Assembly: GCF_000321225.1 (NCBI RefSeq)
Contig: NW_004450287.1
Coordinates: 1,772,054 to 1,836,053 of the forward strand
DNA length: 64,000 bases
Direction: 5' to 3'
DNA from: Odobenus rosmarus divergens
Taxonomy: Eukaryota; Chordata; Mammalia; Carnivora; Odobenidae
Part shown: in pieces, positions 21,033 to 35,034 of the stretch
How positions within the stretch are numbered: the first letter of the stretch is position 1
How the letters are laid out: every line of letters starts with the position of its first letter
The notes under the pieces: generated by a model
Database searches by the model: none
What the model was told of the DNA's origin: nothing
The model's input: the letters and a program-made list of their open reading frames with translations, nothing else
Program-made: the position numbers and the translations under genes

Positions 21033-23480
21033 GATCATCTTCCTTCCAACCAGGGCTGAAGGGTCAGCCAGCCAGACTCCTGGTGAAGCATGGTCTTCAA
21101 CTCATTCAAAGTTATGTGAAGACAAGGCCAGAGCCCCTGGGTCCTAGGACTTTCTTGATTCCCATAGAAGTACTCCAGTAAAAGGCAGCTTTTTACCAAT
21201 CCAGAGTCCCACAAAATGCCAGTGAGTGGACGCGTCACTGTGTATTCTTTTCCACAACACGTTCAACCACGCCCAAACGTCCCGTGCCTCAGTTGCTCCT
21301 GAAAAATGAGGTCTTTAATAGGGTTTCTGTCCAGCTCTGAGACTCTATCATTTTATGAAAGTAGCCAGAAATTCCTCGGGTCTAAAATAAAAATTCAGGA
21401 CTTTCTACCCAAAGGGAAATGTCGAACCAGCAAGAACATGAAATTCTCAGTGTGATCAATAGTTTCAACTCCCCAGAAACCACAGTCTTAGTCATTCCCC
21501 GGAAAACCTGACCAGGCTGCAGCAGTTACAGGAACGTCACGGGGAAAAAGTGACCGGCAGCCCTTCTAGTCAGTGTCCAGTGCCAGCAATCAGTCCCCAC
21601 GGCCTCTGCAAAACATCGACTCCACTTGCGGCAAGCCCACCGCTGAGCATGGGTGGCGAGGCTGACTTACGAGTCTGTTTTCTTCGTCAACATCTAGCTG
21701 GCATATTTACACATTCATAATTCATATTTATGACAGCCTTTGAATAAAATGCAAAGACAAAACTAAAAATAGGCAGATGGGCATACACCTTTTATGGAGA
21801 GAGAAAATGCCGCTGCTGGAAGCTTCTGAGGCTTTTTAAAAGCATATGCCCAAACTAAGGACAATCTTACAGAGAAAGCAAGTCTGTAAGGGAGCTATCT
21901 AATTTCCAACCTCAGTATCTGATAAGCCTGAAGAGGCTCCAAATGTAATAAAACATTCTGGAGAAGTTCTCTGTCTCTATTATTAAAGATGGTCAGCTCT
22001 TTGGGTTGGTTTCATCAGTTTCTTGACTAATATCTCTGATATTTCTTACTCTAACACAAAGGTACAAAGTGCATTTTACTCTCGAACACTCTGTAATTCA
22101 TCAAAAAAAATCATTGTTAAATACCTACTATGAAGCACTGTTTCATCTTCTTGAATATGAGATTACATGGGTCTGAGGCAATTTCATTGTAAAATTCAGT
22201 ATGCAAGAGGAGAAAAATGTTTCCAATCAAGTTCCTAATACAGCACTATATTTTGATCAAAGATTTTAAAAAGCCCATTGTTGAATTCCAAGCACGTGAA
22301 ATTGGAAACAAAAAGCCGCAAGTGCTTTCTACCATATTGCATTAGTCACAATAATCGTACTTGCTTCTGTCCAGCTTGATGGCAGAGACACTATGGCATT
22401 GACACAGCGGCAGTGTCCTCGGACGGGTATTGTTTCAAGCTGAGAACTGTCCTCAGTGTGTCTGGTGGATTCCAAAGACAGCCTTTGCCTGTTCCCAGGG
22501 TGGGAAGGCCCACTTCCCCTGCACGCGCTCCATCACAGTCAGGGTCAGCCAGCCTCCAGGGGCAGGTCAGAGTTCAAGGACCAGGGAAGGTACCTGCAGA
22601 GCTCCACCACCTCCTTACTTAGTGGGAGAAAACAGCTTTCACTTTATGGTTAAAGGACGCTTGGAAAACCAAATATTCGTGCAAGCGTTGGCGTGTGTAT
22701 TTAAAATCTTACGAAGGTGTACATGGAACAGACCAAGTCACCTGGTAAGGAATAGGGAGGCACAGACAGAGGAGGAGACGACTGAGGCCGGAAGGCGGGC
22801 ACCGTGTGCGTGAGGTTGGCGGAGGGAAGAGATCTGGGGGCCTTTTCTGTCATTTTTTCCCTGCCTTACCACTTTACTTATAGCTGGCCTTAATCCATGG
22901 TTACTTTGTGAATTTGAGAATGACATATGTATGCACCTGTCTACCTACTTCAATACATTTATTTTCCTCTCTTCCTTTGCCCAATTTAGGGAAGATAAAA
23001 CCACACTGACTGGGGTAGGGGTAGGGGGGCAGGTGTAACGAAGTGGCGACACCTTGGAGACAGGTTCTTACACGACCGGGTCCGACACAACCAGACAGGG
23101 AACTCGACGACCAGAACCAGTCAGTTCCTTCAGGAGAGGTCCATGTTCACTACAGAGCCACTCCTATGCCAGGGAGCTAGAAGACTCCGGACTAGATAGA
23201 AAAGGCAAATGGAGCGAATTATAGGGTTCTGAAGAAAGACACGGCAGGACAGCACAGTATCATACTTCTGAGCAAGAGAATGGTTTCTCAGTTTAAAGGA
23301 GTATATTGACTGTGGCCTGCTGCATAACCAGTCCTGATGTATTCAAGTGCCTCAATTCAATGGCCTCCAGCCCCCTCCGTCCATCGGCCTCATCAGCTGC
23401 CTGTGCCTGCCTTCCTGGGCCACAGGAGAGCACCAGCCACTGCACACGTGGCCTTGAGAACCCCCTCACGTCCTGCTTCA
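21033..23480. other. PAG1 intron, no recognisable element
   Basis: About 2.4 kb of unique-looking sequence, AT-rich at 21.7-22.4 kb. No exon, RNA or clear repeat seen. Confidence 0.45.
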
Positions 23481-23489
23481 CAATGCCCG

Positions 23490-23625
23490 AGACACCTGTT
23501 AGGTAGGCTGCTGATGCCCAGACCTGACCCTCAGATACTCTGATATGATAGAGTGGCAGTGGGGCCCAAGAATCTGTATTTTTAACATGTCCTAAGTGAT
23601 TCTGAAGGGAGTAGTTCACTGAAAA
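23490..23625 (+). mobile_element. MER5-like hAT remnant
   Basis: GTGGGGCCCAAGAATCTGTA TTTTTAACATGT with AAGTGATTCTGAA matches the 3' half of a MER5-type element. Confidence 0.5.
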
Positions 23626-24216
23626 CCCCTGGCTCCAAATATGTTAGGAGCCCAGTGGGACTCCCAGTGAGGTGGGAGTTACTCAGCAAGCTTTCAAGAG
23701 TTCCGAAGTCCTCAAAACGGACACAGCATTTTGCCAGGGGGGTCATGTGGGAAGAATTAGGGAAGGATGAGAGGAAATGTTTTAGTAAACACAGTTTCTA
23801 TATGCTGTATTGTTTTTATTGGTTTACGCCATGAAAGGAAAAATCCAATCCCGTATTGAGTCCCCATGTGCAAGAGGTAGTGAGACTCTGGAGAAAACTA
23901 TGGGGGGATCTCTGCAGGCCATCTCCTCTCCTTACAATGTCACATAGCTAATGTGATTATGAGACCTAATGAACTGAAACTAATGCAATTTTGAAAATCT
24001 TCATAGCTAATGAAAATCACATCTTCTCCCTCCAGATTTCCCATTTTCTCTGTTTGTAAACCATGAATAAAATGGAAGTTATGGGTTGAGGCTGTGTTTA
24101 TGGAAAGTCTTAGTATAATTTGGAGAGTTTTATATTTTGAGTGTCACAGTGGCTCCAAGTTGAAGGATCACATTTGGAACTCACATTCAATGCCACAGTA
24201 TTAAGAAATGTGTGGG

Positions 24217-24421
24217 GGCGCCTGGGTGGCTCAGTTGGTTTAAGCGACTGCCTTCGGCTCAGGTCATGATCCTGGAGTCCCGGGATCGAGTCCCACATCG
24301 GGGTCCCTGCTCAGCAGGGAGTCTGCTTCTCCCTCTGACCCCCTTCTCTCTAGTGCTCTCTATCTCTCATTCTCTCTCTCACTCAAATAAATAAATAAAT
24401 AATTAAAAAAAAAAAAAAGAA
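24217..24421 (+). mobile_element. SINEC with perfect 14-bp target duplication
   Basis: Full-length SINE between exact copies of AAGAAATGTGTGGG at 24203-24216 and 24422-24435. Confidence 0.96.
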
Positions 24422-24435
24422 AAGAAATGTGTGGG

Positions 24436-26698
24436 AGAGACCTAGAATATGGGTTCAGGACACTGACATTTTAGAGACAGGCTTTCCCCCTGCCGACTTC
24501 AAAGCACTCCCTATGCCAAACAGTCAAGTGTTGTCACTCTGCCCCAATTTCCATTTTCCCTGGAAAATGGAGAACAAGAAAAGTCTTCTAATTGCACAGT
24601 AAGAGCTATTATCGGGGTATGGCTTTGACATTCCCTCACCCTTCACTTCTCTATGCCGGGTTTTCACCCATCTTGGGGGGAAGGAACACTTCAAAGGCAT
24701 TAAATTGAGAGGTAGGGGAGAGGCCTACGGTGGCAAGCTTCACAGGCTGGGACAGACACATCTTAGAGACGTGCTGGGTGAGCTCAGGAAAAAGGGGTCG
24801 GCCACATATTCTGAGTGTCCAAGGGACTCAATTTTAACTTTATTAAGAAAAGAAACACAGATATTTATGGAGTATAAGGTAAAACTATTTACAACTCAAA
24901 AAAAGGAACATGGGAACTCAAAGGAATTTTGCACATGGAGTCAAGAATGTGAGTTCACTCTTCTCTGCCACTGACACTTTGAGTGGCTCTGCTTGTGCTA
25001 ACAGCATACACCGTAACGTGTGAGTGGTGCCTCCTGGAGGTGTGGAGTATCACCGCAGAGTTCTACTGGCAGCTCCATAAATGCATCCTGCGGGAAATGT
25101 AACAGTGGGATTTGACCTTGAGAGGGGCCCTGCTTAACTATTTCTCATGCCTCTATTACAGGAAGACGTCAAGAAAAACATGCTTACATAAGGAACAAGA
25201 AGGTATTTTTCAGACAGAAAACTCATAAAAAATCAAAATAGTGACTGACATCTAGTTATTGTTATTTGGAAAAGAAATTAGTATTTATCATTTTAACCCA
25301 CTGGATTAAATGATCTAAGCCAAGTGGCTTCATTCCAGTTCTTTTTGCTAGCAATTATTTATAATGGTTATGAGATTTCTCAGTACTAACTATAAAACAA
25401 TACAGTGCTAGTCCTGAAATTTGAGAAGGATTCAATCTTTTTTACATTACTTTTCTTAGACCTTTCTTCAAAGTCTTTGAAATTTTACTTATTGGTGTAT
25501 TATATCAGGAACAAGCAAATTTTAGGGATAACTGGTCTGCTAGAAGTCACCTGTGTACTCTGTTTCATCTTCCTGAGAACACGATTAAGAACAATCTGAG
25601 ACATTCTGCAACATTCACCAATCTATTATAAGTCTTTGATTCTGGAATCGAAGGATCCAGGATCCATTTAAGACACCTAAGGTGTATGATTTCAGTATAG
25701 TCCCCAAGACTGTGTCATAATACTCAAATTCCAATTTTTCCTATTTCCTAACAGAGTTGTGGCCTGATGCCTTTTCCCCTCACCTATTACTGGATCTGGC
25801 TTTCAGATGGACTGAAGGACAGACTCCTACCCCAGCTGCCTGGAATATCAACATCCTCCATTTTGTAGCTGACGTGGTCCTGTTGTAATGAGCTAGGACT
25901 ACACTAGCTAGCAGCTAAACCTATGGACTAACATCTTAATGAGGTGGCTATTATAAAATAATAGTGTAAGAAACTGTCACGATTCGTTTATCTGCATTTT
26001 TCGGTAAAACTATTAATGACATTGTTCCATTGTGTAGTACATACGGCTTTGTGTGTGTGGGTGATCAACTCAGAGATTTTAGTGCCTGGAAAAAGGGTTT
26101 TTATCCTGCTAGATTAGTTTGCCTTTTTTTAATAACAACTCAACTATATGTACGAAAATTCTATTTCTTTTTCTCTTCCCCTCTCATATAGCTGGCTGGA
26201 AACTCAAAGATGTAATTATCCTCAATTACGGCAATTACCTTAGTCTAGCTCTTTCTTTCCTCTCTCTACACCAACCCCAACTGCAAGTTTTTTATTTCAT
26301 ACATTTTGAAGAGCCTTATATGAATGTCTTTATTATAACAACCTCAGTATTTCTTAGAAGCAAATCTTAATTTCTAAATATTACATACATGAAGATTTAA
26401 ATTTAATTATCACGAACTGTTTATAGATTTTAAAAGTTTTCAACGTCCAGAATAGGTTTTAGAGGAAGAGACATTTTTTAGAAAGCAAAGGATAAAAGAG
26501 GAGGGAAGGGGGGGGAGGGGGATTTTCCTACTAAGTTAATCTTTTGGATCATAAGTTCTGATCTTTACTCAAAGGAAATAATGAAAGGAGTATCCAGATG
26601 ATATACGAGATACAAAGACTAAGATAATTAAAATCAAACCAACTTTATCCTAAATACTATGCAGAATTATTAAATTTCTCTAAATTAGACTAGGGTTT
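24436..26698. other. PAG1 intron, no recognisable element
   Basis: Unique-looking AT-rich sequence with a G-rich patch at 26502-26521. Nothing further assigned. Confidence 0.45.
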
Positions 26699-26862
26699 TC
26701 AATCCTGGCTATACATTCGAATCACTTGGGAAAATTTTTACGGTATATGAAATGCCTGAGCCTGACGCTAGAAATTGAGTAGGGATTGGGTCTGGACACT
26801 GACATTTGTAAATGTGTCCCTAGAGCGTCTGAATACATAGTTAGGGCTGAGAATCACTTAGC
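26699..26862 (+). mobile_element. MER5-like hAT remnant
   Basis: Palindromic-ended element: TTTTCAATCCTGGCTATACA at one end and AGGGCTGAGAATCACT at the other, with GAATCACTTGGGAAAATTTT inside. Confidence 0.5.
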
Positions 26863-27212
26863 TACACTATGCATTCATGTTTCTCAACTTTTAACTGCTA
26901 AATGTTACTTCATCTTATTTCTTAGGGTATTGAAACCTGGCAGAGTCAGGACGTGACCACGTAAAACAAAAACAGCTCATCGTTCCTCTTCCCACACAAG
27001 TCCGCACCAGTAACCACATCAATCAAGTTTTTTGCACACATACATCCTCAGAGCTTGGGCCAATGGAGCATGTGTGGAGTCTATTCCAGAAGGTAGTATC
27101 TGAGCTTGCAACATAAAGACTCAGACCCAGAAAATACGAGAATTGAGCCACGTTCTCTGTCTGCTGTATTGTCTACATATGTTTCTCTGCATCCCTCAAA
27201 AAACACTAATCT

Positions 27213-27417
27213 TTTTTTTTTAAGATTATTTATTTATTTATTTGACAGAGAAAGAGAGAGAGAGACAGCCAGAGAGGGAACACAAGCAGGGGGAGTGAGA
27301 GAGGGAGAAGCAGGCCTCCTGACGAGCAGGGAGCCTGATGCGGGGCTCGACCCCAGGACCCTGGGATCAAGACCTGAGCCAAAGGCAGATGCTTAACGAC
27401 TGAGCCACCCTGGTGCC
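27213..27417 (-). mobile_element. SINEC, sense to PAG1
   Basis: Reversed full-length SINE flanked by CCTCAAAAAACACTAATCT (27194-27212) and CCTCAAAACACTAATCT (27418-27434), a target duplication differing only in A-run length. Confidence 0.95.
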
Positions 27418-27929
27418 CCTCAAAACACTAATCTAAAAGTTGTGTGGTTAAATATAGTTGACTGGATAAATTAAAATAGAATTATTTTAAAGTATATTCA
27501 AATATAAAAATTTCACCAAGAAACACACAAAAATATCTCCTGGTCTGTTACTGGTCTTCACATAGCCCTAGTTTTCGGTTGCATGTCAAAGCTGAGCTAA
27601 AGTACGTTCATTATCTTCCACTTGCAAAATGATCCATAATTCTTACAGGTAGAGAGTGTACCGGAAATGATACACAATATTACAATGACAATACTGTGCA
27701 TTATACTTTAGGCTACTTTAGCTTTTCTCTTGATCTTCACTGCTTAAACGGACACAATGCACTTTGTTCACCTCAGACTGACAGTTACTGCAAGACTACC
27801 ATAGCTTTTTCTTTCTAGCTCCTGAACGTCACCCTGGATCTTTTATCCTAGGTGTTTATCTGCTGGAATGATCATCCTTCAAGTCATAACAGAGCTGCTT
27901 CCTCTTTATTTTTTCTATCCTGTTCAAGC

Positions 27930-28150
27930 ATCCTGTTCTCAGAGAAGACTTCCAAAGCCCTCCTTGCCCATCCCCACCCTCAGCCTTTATCCCATTATCC
28001 TCCCTTCCTTTCCTGTTATCCCAGCTGAAAGCATCTTATATATTGGTCTTTGTGTTTATGGTTGCAGGACCCCCTTTAGAATATAAGCCCCATGAGCACA
28101 GGCCCTCTCTGTCCTCGCGGCTCTAACTGCAGCACCTGCGAGTGTAGCAC
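27930..28150 (+). mobile_element. L2 LINE 3' end remnant
   Basis: TCCTGTTCTCAGAGAAGACT TCC and AATATAAGCCCCATGAGCAC AGG match the L2 terminal region. Confidence 0.55.
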
Positions 28151-30390
28151 TGGTGCTCACACGTGTGCTGTCTCACCAGGAATGTGCTGACTGCAGTCTT
28201 GTATCCGTTAAGGGTGAAACTACTGATATTAATAGATAATAAATGAGTGTGTACAGTGGCAATTTGAACCTACAGTTCGCTAGGCAATATGCACATGCTG
28301 GGATTTTAATGAGACCCACAGAGCCCGCTGCTTTTGCAGAGAAGGCGATTTGCACCCTGTGCCTGGCTGGCTCTAAACTTCTGCCGGAGAGCTGCTCTGT
28401 TTGCACATCTTGCGATCTTGGCTGTTTCTTTCAGTTCCCAGCAGAAAGCAGCTAGACATTAATGTCTGAAACTGCACTTCCAATCTTCTGTTGAGGTTTC
28501 TTTAGACCACTTTATTGGGGGTAACACCAGGCTTATTTGGCATTGGATCCTCAGTGTACCAAGGAAAAGTTTTTGAGTCTCTTGTTATTTGTCATTCCCA
28601 TACAGGTCTGGCTTGGGACAGGAGTTACACCGCAAAAAGCATCCGCTTCATGTTGGTGGATTTATTACAGCCTGGGATCTTTCGTCAGTAATCTTACCCT
28701 TCCATTATTACCACATGATACTAATAGATCTGGCCAGGAAGTCAGCTGTAATATCTTCAGGACAAATCCTACTGACATATGGAATCGACAGTTGGACACT
28801 ACCTCTATTTTGAGGCGCTTCTGTTGGGTCTAGATTAGCACTTGAAGCCATATTGATAACACACTCTGCCAGTCTTCCAAATATGTGCTATGTTTGCATG
28901 TCAGCTTCATTCAGAATCTTCAGTATTTCAGTTTTCCATTCAGTACAGAAAAGTATATTTGGTATCACTAGCAAAATCAGCTATGTTTGTATCTTGTGAA
29001 ACATGCAGTTTCGTGCTCTCGCCCAGAAAAGGCACCTGAGAAATATTAGTTCTTCCTTCCGCATTCCTTGCTATTTAAACAAAAATGTATTTTACTCAAA
29101 AATATATTTAAAGAATCTGCATCTTTTAAAAAACTCTAAGTATATAAAGTATTTAAATGTACAGTTGGTATCTGATTCTCTTTTTAGTAAATAGAGCTAC
29201 ATTAAATTCAAATGGTAAACTGGAATCAGTAACAACAGAATCAGCTGCTTCAAATGCAGGACAGTCGATCACACTATAAAGTTCTAAGAGATGGTAGATC
29301 TTGCCTTAACCAAATCTCATATATATAAATTCATATTTGTAAAAGAGTGGTATTATGAAATGATATGAATGTTTTATAAAAAATACTATTTTAAATGATG
29401 ACCAATTCAAATTTGTTTAAAATATAATTCAATTTCAAATAGACTTTTATAGAAACTTGCAGGAACCTAGGGAATGCATACAGTAGGCCATAAATAGTCC
29501 CAAAGCCAACTCAGAACTAACCATTATTTCTCAGCAATGATCATCCAAAGACTGTTCAAACGATAGGGTTGGGGCTGATGGGAAACTCTGTAGTGAGTCA
29601 GGATGATTACACCTGAACCCAGTGATTAATCTTAATGTCATGAAAAGAGGTACAATCAGACACTGGGTTCTGTGGTGCAAGACAAGGCACTAACTATGAA
29701 GTCGTCTTGCCAAAAATATGAATCGGAACTGATTAAGCCTCTAGATGTAACTGTCAGGCCTTTATTTTTTATTTTTTTTACATCTATCACTGAAATGATC
29801 AAATAACAATCAAGGATTTTGTCTACCCAGGTCAGTTAATTCACACTTACGAGACTGTGAGGTTTATGATTAAGTCTATATATGTGTCTGTCTGTGTAAA
29901 AAAGGAAGAAGACATTTTATGTGTGCACCTTGTATAACTATCCATAATGACTCTCATCAGTGTGTCAACTGAAATGCCACGGTCTCGTGTGTATGAAAAT
30001 GAAAATGACAAACCGTGGTGCCAACCACACATTGAGCAGACACTCCCAGAGCCTTGCTCCCCTCCCTGGTTGTGTGATACTTCTCTGAGGTTCAGTCTTA
30101 GGCCCTTTTCCTTACTTTCATCATATTTTCTTCCTGGCATCTTTTGCACCCAAAGGCCTATGATGTCAGCCTGACTTAGCACTTGTTACGGCGGACGGCA
30201 GGAACAAGGCGAGAATCACATTATTCATAACACAGGGAATGGACATGGGGTCAGGGGTCTGACAGGCACAGGCGAAATCCTGCTCCAGCGGTAAGTCACC
30301 CCATGCTCCAGGTGGAGTTTCTCAACCTGAGTCCCTTACTCATCTACAAAGACCCAATAGCCTTCATCTTTCCTCACCCCTCAGGTTCAG
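28151..30390. other. PAG1 intron, no recognisable element
   Basis: Unique-looking sequence, very AT-rich at 29.0-29.5 kb. No exon or RNA recognised. Confidence 0.45.
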
Positions 30391-30399
30391 AGCAGCTAT

Positions 30400-30665
30400 T
30401 ATTATCACATTATTTTTGTGTAATACTTCGGAGTTTATCAAATATTTTCACAGATTTTACTTTTTGAGTAGCTCAACAATCTTGTGAGAAATTTAAGGCA
30501 GGGTTCCTTTTTCTCTTTTTTTTTTTTTTTTTTAAATCATTGTTGTTGTTTTAAGATGAGGAAACAACAGACCAGAGAGATTAAGAGGCTGGCCAAGACC
30601 CAACCTAACTAGGAAGTAGCAGAGCCATCCCTGCCTTCCACTCTAGATCCTATATTCTTTCCTCA
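30400..30665 (+). repeat. MIR SINE with poly-T insertion
   Basis: MIR-like left part (TTTCACAGATTTTACTTTTT), an 18-T run near 30514, then AGATGAGGAAACAACAGACC, AGGAAGTAGCAGAGCC and CTCTAGATCC. Confidence 0.6.
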
Positions 30666-33223
30666 TTATACATGGTATTAAAAAATTGTGATCTCATATG
30701 AAGTGAGGTTCTCAACGAGCCAGGAAAGCAAAGAGCACACAGCTGCCACCAGCCACCAACTCTGATGCCACAGGGGCCTGGCACGTACCACAAACACGGA
30801 GGCAGGTCAGGTGGATATTAACCACAAGGACATAGTTTCTCTTTCTCAAAGAAACAGGTTTCTCGTTTTTCTTTAAAGACAAAACCTGTTCATTCTATCT
30901 TTTGCTTTAACTCTACCTTAAGAAAACCACAGCACAAAAATATTAAGAAGTGGTGGTTAACATTCAACTTGATGGTTGGGGAATAACAGAGCAGGGTGGG
31001 GACTGCAGCCCCGCCATGTTGGGTGTTGGTTACCATTCTTCTAAAAGGTATGGCATCCTCTAAAAGGGATAAAGTTCCATGGTTTTAAAAGGCAGAAGAA
31101 GACTGGTCCATCACTGTGTCAGCCTGTGAGAACTTGCATGAATACTACAGAGGTACGAGGTCGAACTAGTATTTATGTTTTCCTAATCATCTAAAATCTG
31201 AAGAATAAAATCAATTATGCTTACTAAATCTGTCAATGGCTTTCATGTGACTAGGATTTCTAATAGCATTCAAGGCATGTGCTTAATGTAAAATGTTTAA
31301 TATACAGTAAATTCTTTATAGTAACTATACTAAAAACCTTACGATGTCGAGGGATCTTTGAGATTGAGCACAGCACAACTGCATTTAATTTTTATTTATA
31401 AAAAATCATTGCAGTAATTTAAGAGATTTGCCGGAATTGCAAGGGTAAAATTCTCTCATCTGGGTTCAGAAACCCATATACAACTTCGAGTTTGGCAAGC
31501 AAATGTCAAAAAATATGGAATTCCCCTTAAAGATATTATGTATAAACAGAGCCTTCACATTTAGAATAGCAAGCCCCAGATGGTCTATTAGTATCAACAA
31601 AAACCACTGTCCTTGCCAACATGAATTTCATAAAGCAGAAATCATTCTCAGGCATGCACAGACAGACACATCACATCCATGAATACTTATTACCATATGC
31701 TCGGGACCAGGTAAGGTACTTTATTACATGGCCCATAAAACATTACTTGAAAAGCAAACACCAAGTTTTCAAATGAACTGTTTACTCTTATGGCGAGGGC
31801 ACTGAAGCCTTTATGAAAAGCGTGGCCTATACTCCCATGTTTCAGAGTGAGACCGGGTGGTGATTCGGGCTGTGACTGGCAGGCTTTCAAAGCAGAGAAG
31901 CAAGGCCATCAGCAAACCTGGTTGTGTTGGGCTGTCTTGAACATTTTAACTTATATTCTCTTTTTCTTTCCGATGACCTAAATTTCTGGGATTCAACATT
32001 TATGTTGCTAATAACCTGATGACTATAAATATGATTATCATGTAAACGTAAGTGTCTGTCCAATCATTATTGGCAAAATAAGCAACCGAGGCTTATGGAG
32101 TTTCAGTAGCTGTCCCCCACCCCCATCACTCAGAGAGGAAGAAAGTGAGAGAGAGGAGGAGAGCCACAGATCTTAATCACTCCACCTCAAGGACTTTCTA
32201 AAATCATAAAAGGAACTGCAGTATGATGGAAGGTAAGCCCCTGGAAACCAGTGTCAGCAGGTAGACAGAGCCCTTTGAGGGCTGTGGGGCTTCTGGCAGT
32301 AGAGGGCTGGGAACGCAGGCTGGATTTGGGATGCAGAGCCCAATGATCATCTGAGATCCCTTTAAGGAGCTTCAAAGTACTGCAGTTGTAAAAAAGCAGA
32401 CAGACACCATCCACAGTGAATACGTGCCATTTTTCTAAGCTACACATCCCTGAATAACATTTGATGTTCTATTTATTTTAAAGAAGATAGCTTTTTTTTT
32501 TTTGACCCAGTTCACATCACTGATTAGAGATATTCTAGTTGTCAGATAAATAAATCTCCATTGAATCCAATTTATAGGCTCCAAGAGTAGTTTATGGATC
32601 AATCTGGAACTATATGGGGCTTAGCTGGTTTTGTGAAAATACTTATAACACAACAATGAAAAAAATCAATAAAGACTTATTAAGGTTTTGATTCTTTGCA
32701 TAGGTTTAAAAATGAGTTCTAACCCATTAAAAGGGGCTTTAATATTTTTCAAGTTGAAATATTACACTTTACTCTAATTTTTTTCTTGAGTTGACCCTTC
32801 GCATTAAGCATATCTTTCTCCTGGGCAGCTGTGAAGATGCCTGGTTCCACTGCTGGTTTGTCAACCTCATCAGGTGACGACACCTGAATTCTATGCCAAG
32901 ATACACATGCACTCAGAAGCAATGAGCTTTTCCCTACTTGTATTATCTTTGTGCAACAGAAAAAGAAAGCATAACATTTAACCTTTGTAAAGACCATTTG
33001 GAGGCTTACCTAACACTCTTTAAAATAGGCAATTAAAAGAATCTGGCTGAAAATCTGATTTCTAATATATGTAAGAAAAAGTTAATAGCTTCTTTTTATT
33101 GAACATCTACCATTTGCCAGATGCTTTTTAACTTGGAGCCTCACCTAGAAAAATCAAGTTACATTTAACTTATTCTTCACAGGATTGTTGTGAACCATAG
33201 GTAGGTGTAGAAGATTGTATAAA
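30666..33223. other. PAG1 intron, little recognisable
   Basis: Unique-looking sequence. A weak MIR-like phrase (TTTTTATTGAACATCTACCA TTTGCCAG) occurs at 33095-33122. Confidence 0.4.
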
Positions 33224-33715
33224 TGGTTACAATTCTTCTCTTCCCTGTGTCCTCACTGTTTGCAATATGACTTTATAGGTCCTTTCAGTAAAAAATGTTG
33301 CCTATGTCTCTACCCTTAATTCTCACCTCCCCTTGTGACTCACCTTGTCTAATGAAATGCAGGGGAAGCAACAGTGTCAATTGTGAACCTAGACCATAAG
33401 GTTTGCATGCTTCTGCTCTCACTCTTGGAACCCTGGGGATCCTCTCTGGGGTGCTGTGTGAAGAGCCCAGACTAGCCTGCTGGATGAGTGGCATGTGGAC
33501 CAGACATCCTCACTGCACCCCAGCTAGGTGCAGACACCTAGCTGACTGAAAGCTGACTGCAGACACATATACGAGCCCAAGTGAAACCAGAAGAACTGCT
33601 ATACTGGGGCAGCCCAAACTATAAACCCACAGAATCAGGAGCCAAGTAAACGGCTGTGGTTTTAAGCCAGTAAATTGTGGGGTGGTTTGTTATGCAGCAA
33701 AAGCTAACTGATACA
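33224..33715 (+). mobile_element. MaLR-type solo LTR
   Basis: Starts TGGTTACAATTC, contains CTAGCCTGCTGGATGAGTGG and the 3' end TTTTAAGCCAGTAAATTGTG GGGTGGTTTGTTATGCAGCA ... CTGATACA. No internal viral sequence adjoins it. Confidence 0.7.
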
Positions 33716-33734
33716 AAAAGCATTACTCTTTTCA

Positions 33735-33835
33735 CTGTACTAAAGAGAGCTATGGAAGTTAGTAACTTGTCTAAGGTCACTCAGATGGTAAAAATAAGAC
33801 GTTATTACATCTGTCTTATGGGCCACCCACTACTG
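33735..33835 (+). repeat. MIR SINE fragment
   Basis: AGTAACTTGTCTAAGGTCAC TCAGATGGTAAAAATAAG matches the MIR core. Confidence 0.55.
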
Positions 33836-34116
33836 TACTGACTTTTTCTAATGTAAATGATATAAATGTAAGTGAAAAAGTATATGCTGAGTGCCTTCTC
33901 CATGCTCTGTGTTGGGCTGGACATATTTCCTACATTCGGGAAATTTTACAATCTATATATTTTTTTTTTTCACCAAGGAAATTGCAATTTGACAGGTTTG
34001 CTCATGCTATTGCTTTCACCTCAAATGCATCATTTGTTTTCCAGGCATGAACCTGCTCAAACCATTTCCCAGAAACCTCCCTTAATGTCCCAAGACAGAA
34101 TTAGAGTTTCCACCTG

Positions 34117-34625
34117 TGGTTGATTGCAAAAATAACCACAATTACTCTCCCTCTTTCTTTTATCCTCACTCTTTGTAATAGGACTTTTTGGTATCATCCA
34201 TCAAGAGATGAAGTCTATTTCCCTAGCTCCTGGATCTAGACTGGACTTGTGACTTGCTTTGGCCAACAAGCGTGGCAGACATGACAGTGTGACAGTTCTG
34301 AGATAAGGCCTACAGTACCTTATATACCTGCATTCATTCTCTATGTAACCCTAACTCCTTCATGTGAAGAAGACCAGGCTAGCCCTGCTGAAGGATGAAA
34401 GATCACAGAGACCAGAGTTTGACCAGCCAGGTTGTCCCAGCTCACAACCCCAGACATGTGAAAGCCCAGCTAAGATGAGCAAAGCCAGACCATAGCTGAA
34501 CATTGTTGTGTGTGGGAGCCTGCGTGAGACCAGAGGATTTGCCCAACTAAGTCCAGCCTGAATTACCAACTGCAGAACTCATAAATGGTCATATTTCAGC
34601 CACTAAGCTTTACTTTACAAGTACC
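34117..34625 (+). mobile_element. MaLR-type solo LTR, same family as 33224-33715
   Basis: Shares TTTGTAATAGGACTTTTT, ATCAAGAGATGAAGTCTATT TCC, TTGTGACTTGCTTTGGCCAA CAA, GTGAAGAAGACCAGGCTAGC and the 3' polyadenylation-side CAGCCACTAAGC. Both LTRs point the same way, but the DNA between them is MIR-like and not an ERV interior, so they look like independent solo LTRs. Confidence 0.65.
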
Positions 34626-35034
34626 TTAAAAACTTATTTTTGGAACAGCCCATATATTCAATAAATGTTCTTTGAACAGATGAATAAATGATCAAATATC
34701 CAATTACACTGAGCTAAGATTTCTCTGACAAAACAAAACTCTGACTTTTTATTTTTATTTTGAAGTGAATAACTTCCTTCTTTCCTGGCTGTGAGACAGA
34801 ATGATGCTTAGCACAGGGCCTGAAACTCACCAGATGTACTCACTAAATGCTAGCTCTCACTGATCTTGTATGTGAACTAAAATGCCACACAAAACAAGAG
34901 CCAAAGCAAACACGGTAGCATCGAGGCATGCAATTTCAAAATCAGGGCAGACTCTCCTGGTATCTGTGAGAGATTTAGGGCAAGGGACATGCTTTTTTTC
35001 TCTAATACTGGCAAGCTTCTCTCTCTTTGGAAGT

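Noticed and set aside
33224..34625. A complete endogenous retrovirus between two LTRs
   Set aside because: The interval is only about 400 bp, is partly MIR-like, and has no gag, pol or env-like sequence.
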